Numbered from the stretch's first letter, positions 55,739 through 64,000 are shown. The stretch: 64,000 bases of DNA from Streptomyces pactum (GCF_002005225.1 NZ_CP019724.1:7110001-7174000); one strand, 5' to 3'. Notes: a model not told the origin generated them from the letters alone. A program made the numbers and translations.

Positions 55739-56908
55739 ATGTCCAAGACGGCGTACGTCCGCACCAAACCACACCTGAACATCGGCACGATGGGCCATGT
55801 CGACCACGGCAAGACCACCCTGACCGCCGCCATCACCAAGGTGCTCGCCGAGCGCGGCGCCGGCACGTTCGTGCCGTTCGACCGCATCGACCGCGCCCCC
55901 GAGGAGGCGGCGCGCGGCATCACCATCAACATCGCGCACGTCGAGTACGAGACCGACACCCGGCACTACGCGCACGTGGACATGCCCGGCCACGCCGACT
56001 ACGTCAAGAACATGGTCACCGGTGCCGCCCAGCTCGACGGGGCGATCCTCGTCGTCTCGGCGCTGGACGGGATCATGCCGCAGACCGCCGAACACGTCCT
56101 GCTCGCCCGGCAGGTGGGCGTCGACCACATCGTGGTCGCGCTCAACAAGGCCGACGCGGGTGACGAGGAGCTGACCGACCTCGTCGAGCTGGAGGTGCGG
56201 GAACTGCTCACCGCACACGGCTACGGCGGTGACACCGTGCCCGTCGTCCGGGTCTCGGGGCTGAAGGCCCTGGAGGGCGACCCGCGGTGGACGGCGTCCG
56301 TCGAGGCGCTGCTCGACGCGGTGGACACGTACGTGCCCATGCCCGAGCGGTACCTGGACGCGCCGTTCCTGCTCTCGGTGGAGAACGTCCTCACCATTAC
56401 CGGCCGCGGCACGGTCGTCACCGGCGCGGTGGAGCGCGGCACCGTCCGCGTCGGCGACCGGGTCGAGGTGCTCGGGGCGTCCGTGGAGACGGTCGTCACC
56501 GGGCTGGAGACCTTCGGCAAGCCGATGGACGAGGCCCAGGCCGGGGACAACGTGGCGCTGCTGCTGCGCGGTGTCGCCCGCGACACGGTGCGCCGGGGGC
56601 ACGTGGTCGCCGCACCCGGCAGCATCGTGCCCGCGCGGCGGTTCTCGGCGCGGGTGTACGTGCTGTCGGCACGCGAGGGCGGGCGTTCGACGCCGGTCGC
56701 CACCGGCTATCGGCCGCAGTTCTACATCCGGACCGCGGACGTGGTCGGGGACGTCGACCTCGGGGAGGCGGCGGTGGCGCGGCCCGGGGACACGGTCACG
56801 ATGACGGTGGAGCTGGGACGGGACGTGCCCCTGGAGACGGGCCTCGGCTTCGCGATCCGTGAGGGCGGGCGGACCGTGGGGGCGGGGACCGTGACCACCG
56901 TGGAGTGA
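55739..56908 (+). CDS. tuf3: Elongation factor Tu, divergent copy (EF-Tu3 type)
   Basis: A 389-aa GTPase delivering aminoacyl-tRNA to ribosomes. G1 GHVDHGKT (19-26), [12 protein letters not shown] (G3), NKAD in place of the usual NKCD, and the three EF-Tu domains are intact. Sequence is clearly divergent from housekeeping EF-Tu (for example DMPG for [25 protein letters not shown]) and no fus or rps genes are near, so this is the tuf3-type copy that S. coelicolor induces under stringent conditions (recollection). ATG 55739. Confidence 0.93.
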   Translation: MSKTAYVRTKPHLNIGTMGHVDHGKTTLTAAITKVLAERGAGTFVPFDRIDRAPEEAARGITINIAHVEYETDTRHYAHVDMPGHADYVKNMVTGAAQLDGAILVVSALDGIMPQTAEHVLLARQVGVDHIVVALNKADAGDEELTDLVELEVRELLTAHGYGGDTVPVVRVSGLKALEGDPRWTASVEALLDAVDTYVPMPERYLDAPFLLSVENVLTITGRGTVVTGAVERGTVRVGDRVEVLGASVETVVTGLETFGKPMDEAQAGDNVALLLRGVARDTVRRGHVVAAPGSIVPARRFSARVYVLSAREGGRSTPVATGYRPQFYIRTADVVGDVDLGEAAVARPGDTVTMTVELGRDVPLETGLGFAIREGGRTVGAGTVTTVE

Positions 56909-56936
56909 CCGGTTCCGGGGCCACCGTCGAGTGCTC

Positions 56937-56974
56937 GGTTCCGGACGGCGGTTCCGGACGGCGGTTCCGGACTG
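56937..56974 (+). repeat. 13-bp tandem repeat after tuf3
   Basis: GGTTCCGGACGGC occurs about three times (the last copy ends ACTGC) between the tuf3 stop and its terminator. Confidence 0.8.
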
Positions 56975-56977
56975 CGG

Positions 56978-57020
56978 TGAAGGACCGCGGGGCGGCCGCC
57001 GGGCCGTCCGCGGTCCTTCA
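56978..57020 (+). terminator. Terminator after tuf3
   Basis: TGAAGGACCGCGG and CCGCGGTCCTTCA form a perfect 13-bp stem enclosing a GC-rich loop. Confidence 0.9.
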
Positions 57021-57025
57021 CCCGG

Positions 57026-57031
57026 CACAAT
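57026..57031 (+). promoter_or_regulatory. -10 box of a probable leaderless promoter
   Basis: CACAAT ends 6 nt before GTG 57038 and no ribosome binding site is present. Confidence 0.45.
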
Positions 57032-57037
57032 GGCGGG

Positions 57038-57883
57038 GTGAACGAGCCCCTCCCCGTCAGCCGCGTCACCGACCACGGCACCGCCAAGCTCATGCCCGAC
57101 GTCGACCGGCGGCGGGCCTGGCTGCTCACCGTCGACGGGGCACCCCAGTCGTACGTCGACCTGGACGAGCCGGCGCACCTGGAGTTCGAGTACACGCGCC
57201 GGCTCGGCCACGTCCTGGACACGGTCGCCGAACCGGGGCGTGCGCTGGACGTGCTGCACCTCGGCGGCGGCGCGTTCACCCTGCCCAGGTACCTGGCCGC
57301 GACCCGGCCCGGCTCGCGGCAGGACGTCGTGGAAGCCGACCGGGGGCTGCTGGACCTGGTCGCCGAGCACCTGCCGCTTCCGGACGGCGCGGACATCACC
57401 GCGCACGCCGCCGATGCCCGCGCCTGGCTGGAGGCCGCCCCCGCGGACTCGGCCGACGTCCTGGTCGCCGACGTCTTCGGCGGCTCACGGGTACCCGCCC
57501 ACCTGACCTCCGTCGACTACGCCCGTGAGGCGGCACGGGTCCTGCGTGCCGACGGCGTGTACGTGGCCAATCTGGCCGACTCCGCGCCGTTTCCCTTCCT
57601 GCGCCCGCAACTGGCCGGATTCGCCACGCTCTTCGAGGAGCTGGCGCTGATCGCCGAACCGGGTGTGCTGCGCGGCCGCCGCTTCGGCAACGCCGTCCTC
57701 GTCGCCGCGCACCGGCCGCTGGACACGGCCGCGCTGGCCCGGCGCACCGCCGCCGACGCCTTCCCGGCCAGGGTCGAGTACGGGCCGGCCCTGCGGAAGT
57801 TCACCGGCGACGCCCGGCCGGTGCGGGACGAGGACGCCGTACCGTCGCCCGTGCCGCCCGCCGGGGCGTTCGGCATCGGCTGA
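57038..57883 (+). CDS. Spermidine-synthase-like methyltransferase-fold protein
   Basis: A 281-aa Rossmann methyltransferase fold of the spermidine synthase type: LDVLHLGGGAFTLPRYLAATRPGSRQ (cofactor loop), ADVLVADVFGGSRVP. The D-x-x-G-like motif and the dcSAM-binding Asp pattern suggest polyamine synthase-like enzymes, but some members are fused or lack activity. GTG 57038 may be leaderless. Confidence 0.82.
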   Translation: MNEPLPVSRVTDHGTAKLMPDVDRRRAWLLTVDGAPQSYVDLDEPAHLEFEYTRRLGHVLDTVAEPGRALDVLHLGGGAFTLPRYLAATRPGSRQDVVEADRGLLDLVAEHLPLPDGADITAHAADARAWLEAAPADSADVLVADVFGGSRVPAHLTSVDYAREAARVLRADGVYVANLADSAPFPFLRPQLAGFATLFEELALIAEPGVLRGRRFGNAVLVAAHRPLDTAALARRTAADAFPARVEYGPALRKFTGDARPVRDEDAVPSPVPPAGAFGIG

Positions 57884-57926
57884 GCGGGCGCGCGGCGCCG
57901 CCCGCCGGGTGCGGGCCGCCGGTCGC

Positions 57927-58946
57927 CTACGACTCGGTCGGCGGTTCCTCGGTGAGACGGACGGTGCTCAGGATCTTCTGGATCGTCGCCTCCGGGACCT
58001 CGTCGTCGACGCCCTTGGCGCCGTACAGGTTCCAGGTGACGAAGTCGCCCGCGCCGTTCTTGAACGCGAAGGTGATCGCCTTGCCCTCGGTGTCGCACTT
58101 GCCCTTCTGGGGCGTGCCCTCCGAGTGCGCCGTGATGACGCTGCCCTTGATCCCGGACGTGGTGGTGTACGCCTTCGGCTTGCCGTACTTCACGCTCTTC
58201 TTGTCCGGCTGGGTGTAACCGCCGAAGATCCACCACGGCACCCGCGTCTCGGCCGCCATGTCCGCGTTCTTGGCTCCGCTCTCACCACGCGTACCGGTGG
58301 TGGCGAGGGCGGTGCTCTCCTTGCGGCCGTCCTTGTTCTCGTCGGTCGTGCACCACTCGGACTTCAGATAGGCCGGGGCGGTGACGGTGGTGCGGTCGGT
58401 CTTGCCCTTCTCTTCCCACTCGAACCCGACGCTGGTGTCGGTGCTGTCGATCTCCCACTCGGCGGGCACGTCGAACATGGTGCCGAAGCGCGGGTTGGCG
58501 ACGACCTTCCAGCCGTCGACGGTCGCCTTCAGCCCGTCGCCGCCGCGCGGGTTGTCCTCGTCGCCGGACGCGCTCGGGTCGGCGGACGGGGACTCGGACT
58601 TGTCGGCGGACGCGCTGGCGGAAGGCTTCTTGTCCTTGCCGTCGTCCGCCTGGTCGTCCTTGTCACCGCCCAGTACCAGGAACCCGGTGACACCGGCTGC
58701 CACCACCACGGCGAGCGCCGCGACGATCGCGACCACCTTCGTCCGGTTGCCGCCACCGCCACCACCCGGAGACGGCTGCGGAGCCCCGGCGGGCTGCGGA
58801 GCACCCCACTGCTGCTGCCCGTACGGGCCGGGCTGCTGCTGGTAGCCGGGCTGCTGATACGGATTCGGCTGCTGGTACCCCGGCTGCTGGTACGGATTGT
58901 TCTGCGGGTTCTGCTCGCCCCCGGGCGGCTGCTGTCCTGGCCACAT
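57927..58946 (-). CDS. Membrane-anchored MWPG-type protein (paralogue 1)
   Basis: A 339-aa protein. Cytoplasmic N-terminus rich in Gln/Pro/Tyr (MWPGQQPPGGEQN to about 65), a transmembrane helix near 72-92, a charged Ser/Asp linker and a large extracytoplasmic domain starting with GWKVVANPRFGTMFDVPAEW. A paralogue follows at 59189. Function unknown; the N-terminal type is common in Streptomyces surface sensors. Confidence 0.78.
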   Translation of the reverse strand: MWPGQQPPGGEQNPQNNPYQQPGYQQPNPYQQPGYQQQPGPYGQQQWGAPQPAGAPQPSPGGGGGGNRTKVVAIVAALAVVVAAGVTGFLVLGGDKDDQADDGKDKKPSASASADKSESPSADPSASGDEDNPRGGDGLKATVDGWKVVANPRFGTMFDVPAEWEIDSTDTSVGFEWEEKGKTDRTTVTAPAYLKSEWCTTDENKDGRKESTALATTGTRGESGAKNADMAAETRVPWWIFGGYTQPDKKSVKYGKPKAYTTTSGIKGSVITAHSEGTPQKGKCDTEGKAITFAFKNGAGDFVTWNLYGAKGVDDEVPEATIQKILSTVRLTEEPPTES

Positions 58947-59069
58947 GAGGAGTCACCCTAATGCCGCCCAGGACACGATTCGGTCACCGGCCCTTGTCAG
59001 GGACGTACCGAAGTCGACAACGCGCCTGCCGGCACCGGGCCTTCGCCTCCCGCGCGATCCTCCGACCGG

Positions 59070-59177
59070 CTCCCCGTGATTTTCGGACCGGCTTCCCGCG
59101 ATCGGCGGACCGGCTTCCCGGGAGTCCGTGGACCGGCTTCCCGGGAGTCCGCAGATCGGCCACTCGGGAGCCCGTGG
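59070..59177. repeat. Degenerate 23-24 bp tandem repeats between paralogues
   Basis: Four or five copies of about 23 bp beginning CGGACCGGCTTCCCG with the inverted element GGAGTCC lie between the two MWPG genes, in the 242-bp gap 58947-59188, where no gene is seen. Confidence 0.75.
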
Positions 59178-59188
59178 GCGTGTACTCC

Positions 59189-60148
59189 CTAGTCCGCGGG
59201 CGGGTACTCCCGGACGGTGGCGAGGATCTTTCTGACGGTGGTGTCCGGGACCTCGTCGCCGACGTCCGCCGCGCCGAAGAACGACCAGGAGACGAGGTCG
59301 CCGTCGGCGGCCTCGAAGGCGAACGTCGTCGCCTTGCCGTCCACGTCGCACTTGCCCTTCCTCTCCACCCCCGACGAACGGGAGGTGGCGACACTGCCCT
59401 TGATGCCGGAGGCGGTGGTGAAGGAGGTCACCGGCCCCGTCGTGACCTTGTCCCGGGCCGGCTGGGCGAAGGCTCCGTAGACCCAGGCCGCCGAATCGGT
59501 CCGGGCGATCTCCTCGGTGCTCCGTGCGCCGTTGTTGCCGCGTGTGCCCGCGCTCGCCAGGGGCGTGTAGTCGACCGAGCCGTCCCGGTCGCCGTCGGCC
59601 CCGCACCACTTCTCCTCGAGCACGGCCGGTGCCTTCATGGCGACCAGCGGCTTCTCCTCGGGGTCGTCGTCCTCGGTGACGTAGGTGACCCAGTCGCGCG
59701 ACTGGAGCGCCCAGGAGGCCGGTACGTCGAAGGCGATGCCCTGACCGCGGTTGGCCACCATGCGCCAGCCGGCGACGGTCGGCTTCGGGCCGTCGTCCCC
59801 GTTGCGCGGGTTGTCGGCGGCGGACGCCGGTGCCGAGGAGACGGCGGGTCCGGGATCGGCCCGGTCGTCCTCGCCGCCGCCCAGGAGGACGGCCCCGGTC
59901 ACGGCGGCGGCCACCACGACGACCGTGGCGGCGACGACCGCCGTCAGTTTCGTACGACCGCCGGATCCCCGGCCGGTCGGCGGGGCGGCCGTGACCGTGG
60001 GGGCGTTCCAGGGGGCGGGCCCCTGCCCGGCGTACGGCTGCTGCTGTTGCTGCTGGTGGCCGGCCTGCTCGTACGGGTTGGGCCGCTCGTACGGGTTGGG
60101 CCGCCGCGGGTCCGCTGCGCCGGTGGGTGACTGCTCTCCTGGCCACAT
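59189..60148 (-). CDS. Membrane-anchored MWPG-type protein (paralogue 2)
   Basis: A 319-aa paralogue of the gene at 57927: MWPGEQSPTG start, Gln/Pro-rich cytoplasmic part (with a Gln tract), a helix near 82-102 and an ectodomain with GWRMVANRGQGIAFDVPASW and FTTASGIKGSV. ATG 60148; ORF upstream to 60172 is a weak extension. The two genes probably arose by tandem duplication. Confidence 0.78.
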   Translation of the reverse strand: MWPGEQSPTGAADPRRPNPYERPNPYEQAGHQQQQQQPYAGQGPAPWNAPTVTAAPPTGRGSGGRTKLTAVVAATVVVVAAAVTGAVLLGGGEDDRADPGPAVSSAPASAADNPRNGDDGPKPTVAGWRMVANRGQGIAFDVPASWALQSRDWVTYVTEDDDPEEKPLVAMKAPAVLEEKWCGADGDRDGSVDYTPLASAGTRGNNGARSTEEIARTDSAAWVYGAFAQPARDKVTTGPVTSFTTASGIKGSVATSRSSGVERKGKCDVDGKATTFAFEAADGDLVSWSFFGAADVGDEVPDTTVRKILATVREYPPAD

Positions 60149-60206
60149 GGGCGGCAAGCATACGGCGATCATCCCGGATGTCTGGCCCCAAGATGCTACT
60201 CACGGG

Positions 60207-60212
60207 TAACCT
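60207..60212 (+). promoter_or_regulatory. -10 box of a leaderless promoter
   Basis: TAACCT ends 6 nt before ATG 60219 and no ribosome binding site is present. Confidence 0.5.
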
Positions 60213-60218
60213 GCCGTC

Positions 60219-60671
60219 ATGAGCGCAGATCAGATGTCGATCGGCGAGTTGCTCGCCGCCACGGTGCCGATGGTCCGGACCCTGAACCTCGAGTACCTGG
60301 AGACCACTCCGGAGAAGGCCGTGCTGGCCCTTCCGGACCAGAGCGAATACCGCAACCACGTCGGCGGACCGCACGCCGGAGCCATGTTCACGCTGGGCGA
60401 GTCGGCCAGCGGCGCGATCGTGCTGGCCGCCTTCGGCGACCAGCTCTCCCGGGCGGTGCCGCTGCCGGTCACCGCCGAGATCGCCTTCAAGAAGATCGCG
60501 CTCGGTCCGGTCACGGCCACCGCGACCCTCGGCCGCCCCGCCGCCGAGGTGGTCGCCGAACTGGACCAGGGGGCCCGCCCCGAGTTCCCGGTGAGCGTCG
60601 CCATCCAGCGCGAGGACGGTGCCGTGACCGGTGAGATGACCGTCATATGGACCCTGCGTCCCAATAGCTGA
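60219..60671 (+). CDS. Hotdog-fold DUF4442 thioesterase-like protein
   Basis: A 150-aa hotdog protein: NHVGGPHAGAMFTLGESASG is the conserved helix region, AEIAFKKIALGPVTATATL the second strand block. Family members are probable acyl-CoA thioesterases. ATG 60219 may begin a leaderless mRNA. Divergent from the MWPG paralogue. Confidence 0.83.
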   Translation: MSADQMSIGELLAATVPMVRTLNLEYLETTPEKAVLALPDQSEYRNHVGGPHAGAMFTLGESASGAIVLAAFGDQLSRAVPLPVTAEIAFKKIALGPVTATATLGRPAAEVVAELDQGARPEFPVSVAIQREDGAVTGEMTVIWTLRPNS

Positions 60672-60689
60672 CGACCGTCGAACCGGTAG

Positions 60690-60727
60690 GCTTCCCGGGT
60701 CGCCTCGTCCGAGGCGACCCGGGAAGC
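60690..60727 (+). terminator. Strong terminator after the thioesterase-like gene
   Basis: CTTCCCGGGTCGCCTCG and CGAGGCGACCCGGGAAG form a near-perfect 15 to 17-bp stem. Confidence 0.9.
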
Positions 60728-60779
60728 GGCGCGAGACCCACCCGGAACGCCTCAGGGACGCGAATCGGAGGGCCTGGCC

Positions 60780-61406
60780 TTGCACGTCCAGGAATGGCTC
60801 GACACGGTGCCCGCGGCGGCCGTCTACGCCGTCGTCGGACTGGTCATCGGTCTGGAGAGCCTGGGTATCCCGCTGCCGGGCGAGATCATCCTGGTCTCGG
60901 CGGCCCTGCTCTCCTCCCAGCACGGCGGCGTCGACCCGCTGCTCCTGGGCGCCTTCGCCAGCGCCGGCGCGGTGATCGGCGACTCCATCGGATACGCCAT
61001 CGGCCGCAGGGGCGGCCGGCCACTGCTGGCCTGGCTGGGCGGGAAGTTCCCCAGGCATTTCGGCGAGGGGCACATCGCCACCGCCGAACGGTCCTTCCAG
61101 AAGTGGGGCATGTGGGCCGTGTTCTTCGGCCGCTTCGTCGCCCTGCTCCGGATCTTCGCCGGTCCGCTGGCCGGCGTCCTGCGGATGCCGTACTGGAAGT
61201 TCCTGATCGCCAACGTCCTCGGCGGCATCGTCTGGGCCGGCGGCACCACCGCCGTCATCTACTACGTCGGTGTCGTCGCCGAGTCCTGGCTCAAGCGCTT
61301 CTCCTGGCTGGGGCTGGTCGCGGCCGTGGCCATCGGCGTCACCTCGATGCTGGTCCTGAAGCGCAAGGCGAAGAAGGCCCAGCCCCTCCCCGCCGCCGCC
61401 GAGTAG
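60780..61406 (+). CDS. DedA family membrane protein
   Basis: A 208-aa DedA/VTT protein with about five helices: GLESLGIPLPGEIILVSAALL and FFGRFVALLRIFAGPLAGVLRM carry the conserved acidic and arginine residues. The best start is TTG 60780, with GGAGGG 9 nt upstream. DedA proteins are linked to lipid-carrier transport and pH homeostasis. Confidence 0.87.
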   Translation: MHVQEWLDTVPAAAVYAVVGLVIGLESLGIPLPGEIILVSAALLSSQHGGVDPLLLGAFASAGAVIGDSIGYAIGRRGGRPLLAWLGGKFPRHFGEGHIATAERSFQKWGMWAVFFGRFVALLRIFAGPLAGVLRMPYWKFLIANVLGGIVWAGGTTAVIYYVGVVAESWLKRFSWLGLVAAVAIGVTSMLVLKRKAKKAQPLPAAAE

Positions 61407-61469
61407 AGGTGCCCGAGGGGGAGCGGGGCCGTGTTGACCCGCGACTCCCCGGGGCGGGCGCGACCAGCC

Positions 61470-61552
61470 GCGGACACCCGCGGACAACACCGGCGGACAA
61501 CCCGCGACCACCGGCGGACAACCCGCGGACACCCGCGGACAGACCCGTGGAC
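61470..61552. repeat. Short tandem repeats between DedA and gamma-CA genes
   Basis: CGCGGACA/CGGCGGACAACCCG-type units of 10-24 bp repeat six or more times with small changes in the 152-bp convergent gap. Confidence 0.75.
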
Positions 61553-61558
61553 GGCCTC

Positions 61559-62095
61559 CTACCGGACGCCCCCCAACGCCTCCCGGTGCTCGGTGGCCAG
61601 CGCCGCGTACATCGTCCCGTTCAGCGTGACCCCCTGACGCTCCTCCTCCGTCAGCTCCCGCTTCACCTTCGCGGGTACGCCCGCGACCAGCGAGCCCGGC
61701 GGCACCCGCATGCCCTGCGGGACCAGGGCCTGCGCCGCGACCAGGGAGCCGGCGCCGATCACCGCGCCGTTGAGGACCGTGGCGCCCATGCCGATGAGGC
61801 AGTCGTCCTCCACGGTCGCGCCGTGCACCACGGCGTTGTGCCCGATGGAGACGCGCTCGCCGACGGTGACGGGGAAGCCCGGGTCGGCGTGGAGCGTGCA
61901 GTTGTCCTGGACGTTGCTGCTCGCGCCGACGGAGATCCGCTCGACGTCGCCGCGCAGCACCGCGCCGTACCAGACGCTCGTCCCCGCGTGCAGCGTCACG
62001 TCCCCGATGACCGAGGACGTCGGCGCCACGAAGGCCTCCGCGTCCACCTTCGGGTCCTTGCCGCCGATGCCCGTGATCAGCGCCTTCTGCGTCAT
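61559..62095 (-). CDS. Gamma-class carbonic anhydrase family protein
   Basis: A 178-aa left-handed beta-helix: WYGAVLRGDVERISVGASSNVQDNCTLH, then SIGHNAVVHG with the zinc histidines. Typical of gamma-CA/YrdA proteins, activity unproven. ATG 62095; an in-frame ATG lies one codon upstream. Confidence 0.88.
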   Translation of the reverse strand: MTQKALITGIGGKDPKVDAEAFVAPTSSVIGDVTLHAGTSVWYGAVLRGDVERISVGASSNVQDNCTLHADPGFPVTVGERVSIGHNAVVHGATVEDDCLIGMGATVLNGAVIGAGSLVAAQALVPQGMRVPPGSLVAGVPAKVKRELTEEERQGVTLNGTMYAALATEHREALGGVR

Positions 62096-62190
62096 CATCG
62101 CCTCCTGCTCGGGTGGTGTACGGCACCGTACGCCACCCGGTGGGGTGAAGATCACAGGCCGCCGCGGTCATGGCCGCACCGCACGCCGAC

Positions 62191-62196
62191 TACCGT
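62191..62196 (+). promoter_or_regulatory. -10 box supporting GTG 62203
   Basis: TACCGT ends 6 nt before GTG 62203, indicating a leaderless start inside the longer ORF beginning ATG 62170. Confidence 0.45.
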
Positions 62197-62202
62197 GAGC
62201 GG

Positions 62203-63006
62203 GTGCCGAAGCGCAAGAACACGTTCTCGTCCTGGCGGAGCCGGCTGGCGCAGCGGGCCGTCCACGCGGGCTGGGCCTGGGTGCAGCGCTCCGGTTCCGT
62301 CACCGCCGCACACCCCGGACGCTTCCGCTTCGGCGCGCTGGGCACGGGCACCCGGCTCGCCTTCCCGCTCGGCACGGTCTTCGGCGAGCCCTGGATCCAC
62401 GTCGGCGCCCACTGCATCATCGGCGAACAGGTCACCCTGACCGCCGGACTCATGCCCGACCTCGACCTGGGTCCGGAGCCCATCCTGCGCATCGGCGACG
62501 GGGTCGTCCTGGGCCGCGGCAGCCACGTCATCGCGGACACCACGGTCACCATCGGCAGCGACTGCTACTTCGGCCCGTACGTCTACGTCACCTCCACCAA
62601 CCACTCCTACGACGACCCGCACCAGCCCATCGGCAAGCAGTGGCCGCGGATGGACCCGGTGGAGATCGGTCCCGGCTGCTGGATCGGCACCGGAGCGGTG
62701 ATCCTGCCGGGCGCGCGGATCGGGCGCAACGTGGTGGTGGCCGCCGGGGCCGTGGTCCGGGGCGCGGTCCCCGACCACGCCGTGGTGGCGGGCGCCCCGG
62801 CCCGCGTCGTACGGCGCTGGACACCCGGCGAGGGCTGGCAGCCACCGCTGCGGACCCCGGCACCGGTGCCGATTCCCGACGACGTCACGCCGGGACAGCT
62901 TCGGGCGCTGTCGAAGCTGGACGACGAGGCGGTGGCCCGGCTCGCCGAGCTGGACGACCGGGCCGCCGGGACGGGCAGGCTCGCTGAACCGGCCGCCGAA
63001 AGCTGA
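62203..63006 (+). CDS. Acyltransferase with left-handed beta-helix
   Basis: About 267 aa. Hexapeptide repeats from about residue 65 to 210 (VHVGAHCIIGEQ, GPYVYVTSTNHSYDDP with the catalytic-type His, WIGTGAVILPGARIGRN) mark an O-acetyltransferase of the LacA/Maa type. The C-terminal 50 residues are acidic. ATG 62170 would add 11 residues. Substrate unknown. Confidence 0.85.
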   Translation: MPKRKNTFSSWRSRLAQRAVHAGWAWVQRSGSVTAAHPGRFRFGALGTGTRLAFPLGTVFGEPWIHVGAHCIIGEQVTLTAGLMPDLDLGPEPILRIGDGVVLGRGSHVIADTTVTIGSDCYFGPYVYVTSTNHSYDDPHQPIGKQWPRMDPVEIGPGCWIGTGAVILPGARIGRNVVVAAGAVVRGAVPDHAVVAGAPARVVRRWTPGEGWQPPLRTPAPVPIPDDVTPGQLRALSKLDDEAVARLAELDDRAAGTGRLAEPAAES

Positions 63007-63070
63007 CCGGGGCGGTCCCCGGTGCCGCCCGTCCGCTGAGACGACGGTCCGCCGGGCCGGCCGCTGTTGT

Positions 63071-63076
63071 TAGCGT
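63071..63076 (+). promoter_or_regulatory. -10 box of a leaderless promoter
   Basis: TAGCGT ends 6 nt before ATG 63083; no ribosome binding site. Confidence 0.5.
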
Positions 63077-63082
63077 GCGGCC

Positions 63083-63640
63083 ATGCACGCACCCATCGGG
63101 AACTTCGACAGCGCCAAGCCCGCCCCGGACGCCCTCGACGAGCTGACCCGGCCGGTCGCCGACGCCGTGCGCCACTGGCGTGGCGGTGTTCCCGCCGACC
63201 AGATCGTCTACGTCGACACCGACCCGGAGTGGGCCGACACCGCCACCTTCGTCGAGCACTACGGCCGTGAGCTGCTCGCACAGTCCGCCAACTGCGTCGT
63301 GGTCACCGGCAAGCGGGGCGGCGGCACCACGCCGGCCGCCTGCGTGGTGCTCTCCACCACCCGGGTCGACGTCAACGGTGTCGTCCGCCGTCACCTCGGC
63401 GCGCGCAAGGCCTCCTTCGCCTCGATGGACATGGCGACCGGCGAGACCGGCATGGAGTACGGCGGCATCACCCCGGTCGGTCTGCCCGGCGACTGGCCCG
63501 TGCTGGTGGACTCGGCCGTCGTCGACCTGCCGTACGTCCTCGTCGGCAGCGGACGCCGGCGCGGCAAGCTGCTGGTGCCGGGCAAGGCCTTCGCGGAACT
63601 GCCGGGAGCCGTCGTACTGGAGGGGCTGGGCGTCGCCTGA
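63083..63640 (+). CDS. YbaK/EbsC-type aminoacyl-tRNA deacylase-like protein
   Basis: A 185-aa protein of the YbaK/ProXp fold: SANCVVVTGKRGGGTTPAACVVLS, with KASFASMDMATGETGMEYGGITPVGLP as the conserved core (G-I-T-P-V-G). Such proteins clear misacylated tRNAs in trans. ATG 63083 may be leaderless. Confidence 0.87.
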   Translation: MHAPIGNFDSAKPAPDALDELTRPVADAVRHWRGGVPADQIVYVDTDPEWADTATFVEHYGRELLAQSANCVVVTGKRGGGTTPAACVVLSTTRVDVNGVVRRHLGARKASFASMDMATGETGMEYGGITPVGLPGDWPVLVDSAVVDLPYVLVGSGRRRGKLLVPGKAFAELPGAVVLEGLGVA

Positions 63641-63644
63641 CCGT

Positions 63645-64000
63645 TCAGGCGGTGGTGTGGTGGGCCAGCGCCAGATGCGGGTCCGCCTCACCCGGGGCCG
63701 GTGCCGGGTCGGCGTGGACGAGGGCGGCGGTGAGCCGCGGCACGGCGTGCAGCAGGGCGTGCTCCGCCTCGACGGCGATGCGGTGCGCCTGCCGGACCGT
63801 CGCCTCGCCGTCCACCACCAGGGCCACCTCGGCCCGCAGCCGGTGCCCGATCCAGCGCAGCCGCAGCTCACCCACCCCGCGCACGCCGGGCACCTCGGCC
63901 AGTACGCGCTCGGCCCGGTCCACCAGCACCGGATCGACGGCGTCCATCAGACGCCGGAACACCTCGCGCGCCGCATTCCGCAGGACCAGCACGATCACGG
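63645..64000 (-). CDS. Cation diffusion facilitator, C-terminal part (cut by window)
   Basis: The visible 117 residues are the C-terminal cytoplasmic dimerisation domain of a CDF metal efflux protein (MDAVDPVLVDRAERVLAEVPGV, and LRLRWIGHRLRAEVALVVDGEAT) with His-rich end. The transmembrane part lies beyond 64000. Converges with the YbaK-like gene 4 bp away. Confidence 0.8.
   Translation of the reverse strand, partial: VIVLVLRNAAREVFRRLMDAVDPVLVDRAERVLAEVPGVRGVGELRLRWIGHRLRAEVALVVDGEATVRQAHRIAVEAEHALLHAVPRLTAALVHADPAPAPGEADPHLALAHHTTA

Noticed and set aside
58953..62171. Very long minus-strand ORF (1072 codons)
   Set aside because: It crosses five real genes and intergenic repeats and its protein is Arg/Gly/Pro low complexity with no domain. 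It is a GC-bias shadow.

Overview
The window is Streptomyces chromosome. GC is very high with strong G/C bias at third codon positions, GTG starts are common, and gene content is typical of the genus: glycine-riboswitch-controlled gcvP, a divergent third EF-Tu, modABC, DUF5999 and MWPG-type anchored proteins. No phage, transposase, integrase or CRISPR array was recognised, so this reads as mostly core chromosome with a few decayed or repeat-disturbed loci.

Layout. 1-1443: 3' end of a 23S rRNA gene, 5S rRNA and a terminator. 1498-15803: a block in the order cardiolipin-synthase-like enzyme, GDP-mannose-type nucleotidyltransferase, DUF881, small basic protein, DUF881, GarA-like FHA protein, MerR (FtsR-like), bifunctional nuclease, MerR, DNA polymerase IV, PRC-barrel protein, tandem glycine riboswitch and gcvP. 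It resembles M. tuberculosis Rv1822-Rv1832, but gcvH is absent. 15921-19927: molybdate uptake (a di-Mop protein, modC, modB, modA, and an HTH-Mop regulator). 19988-20715: a kdpB pseudogene. 21071-28000: DUF5999, a glutamate-cysteine-ligase-like enzyme, a CPBP protease, PhzF, PadR and a Clp-N protein.

28153-35982 is a small-molecule and cofactor region. It holds three EamA exporters, three FMN split-barrel proteins, a MocR regulator, a LysR regulator and a Rieske lipoprotein. The second EamA gene has a remarkable leader: a consensus promoter, a 13-codon apparently leaderless peptide and strong hairpins reaching the Shine-Dalgarno sequence. 36217-39354: an orphan ORF, a membrane protein, a HipA-like kinase/DUF3037 pair and an excalibur-type surface protein. 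39626-43750: two FabG-type reductases, an oligopeptide-binding lipoprotein and uracil-DNA glycosylase. 43872-50890: a frameshifted conserved gene, a repeat-containing lipoprotein, a DinB-fold protein, a divergent TetR/FAD-monooxygenase pair with two clear operators, a Gfo/Idh/MocA oxidoreductase, apolipoprotein N-acyltransferase and an SDR. 50904-64000: UppP, HxlR/thiolase, a VTT membrane protein, AlkD-like protein, EF-Tu3 preceded by a 33-codon ORF, a spermidine-synthase-like protein, two paralogous anchored proteins, a thioesterase, DedA, gamma-carbonic anhydrase, an acyltransferase, a YbaK-like protein and a truncated cation efflux gene.

Recurring themes are apparent leaderless genes (a TANNNT -10 box 6-7 nt before the start codon), divergent regulator/target pairs with visible palindromes, and short in-frame tandem repeats expanded inside coding sequence (12 bp in dinB and in a lipoprotein, 9 bp in the kdpB remnant). 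Product calls rest on my reading of motifs and family resemblance; no database search was run.
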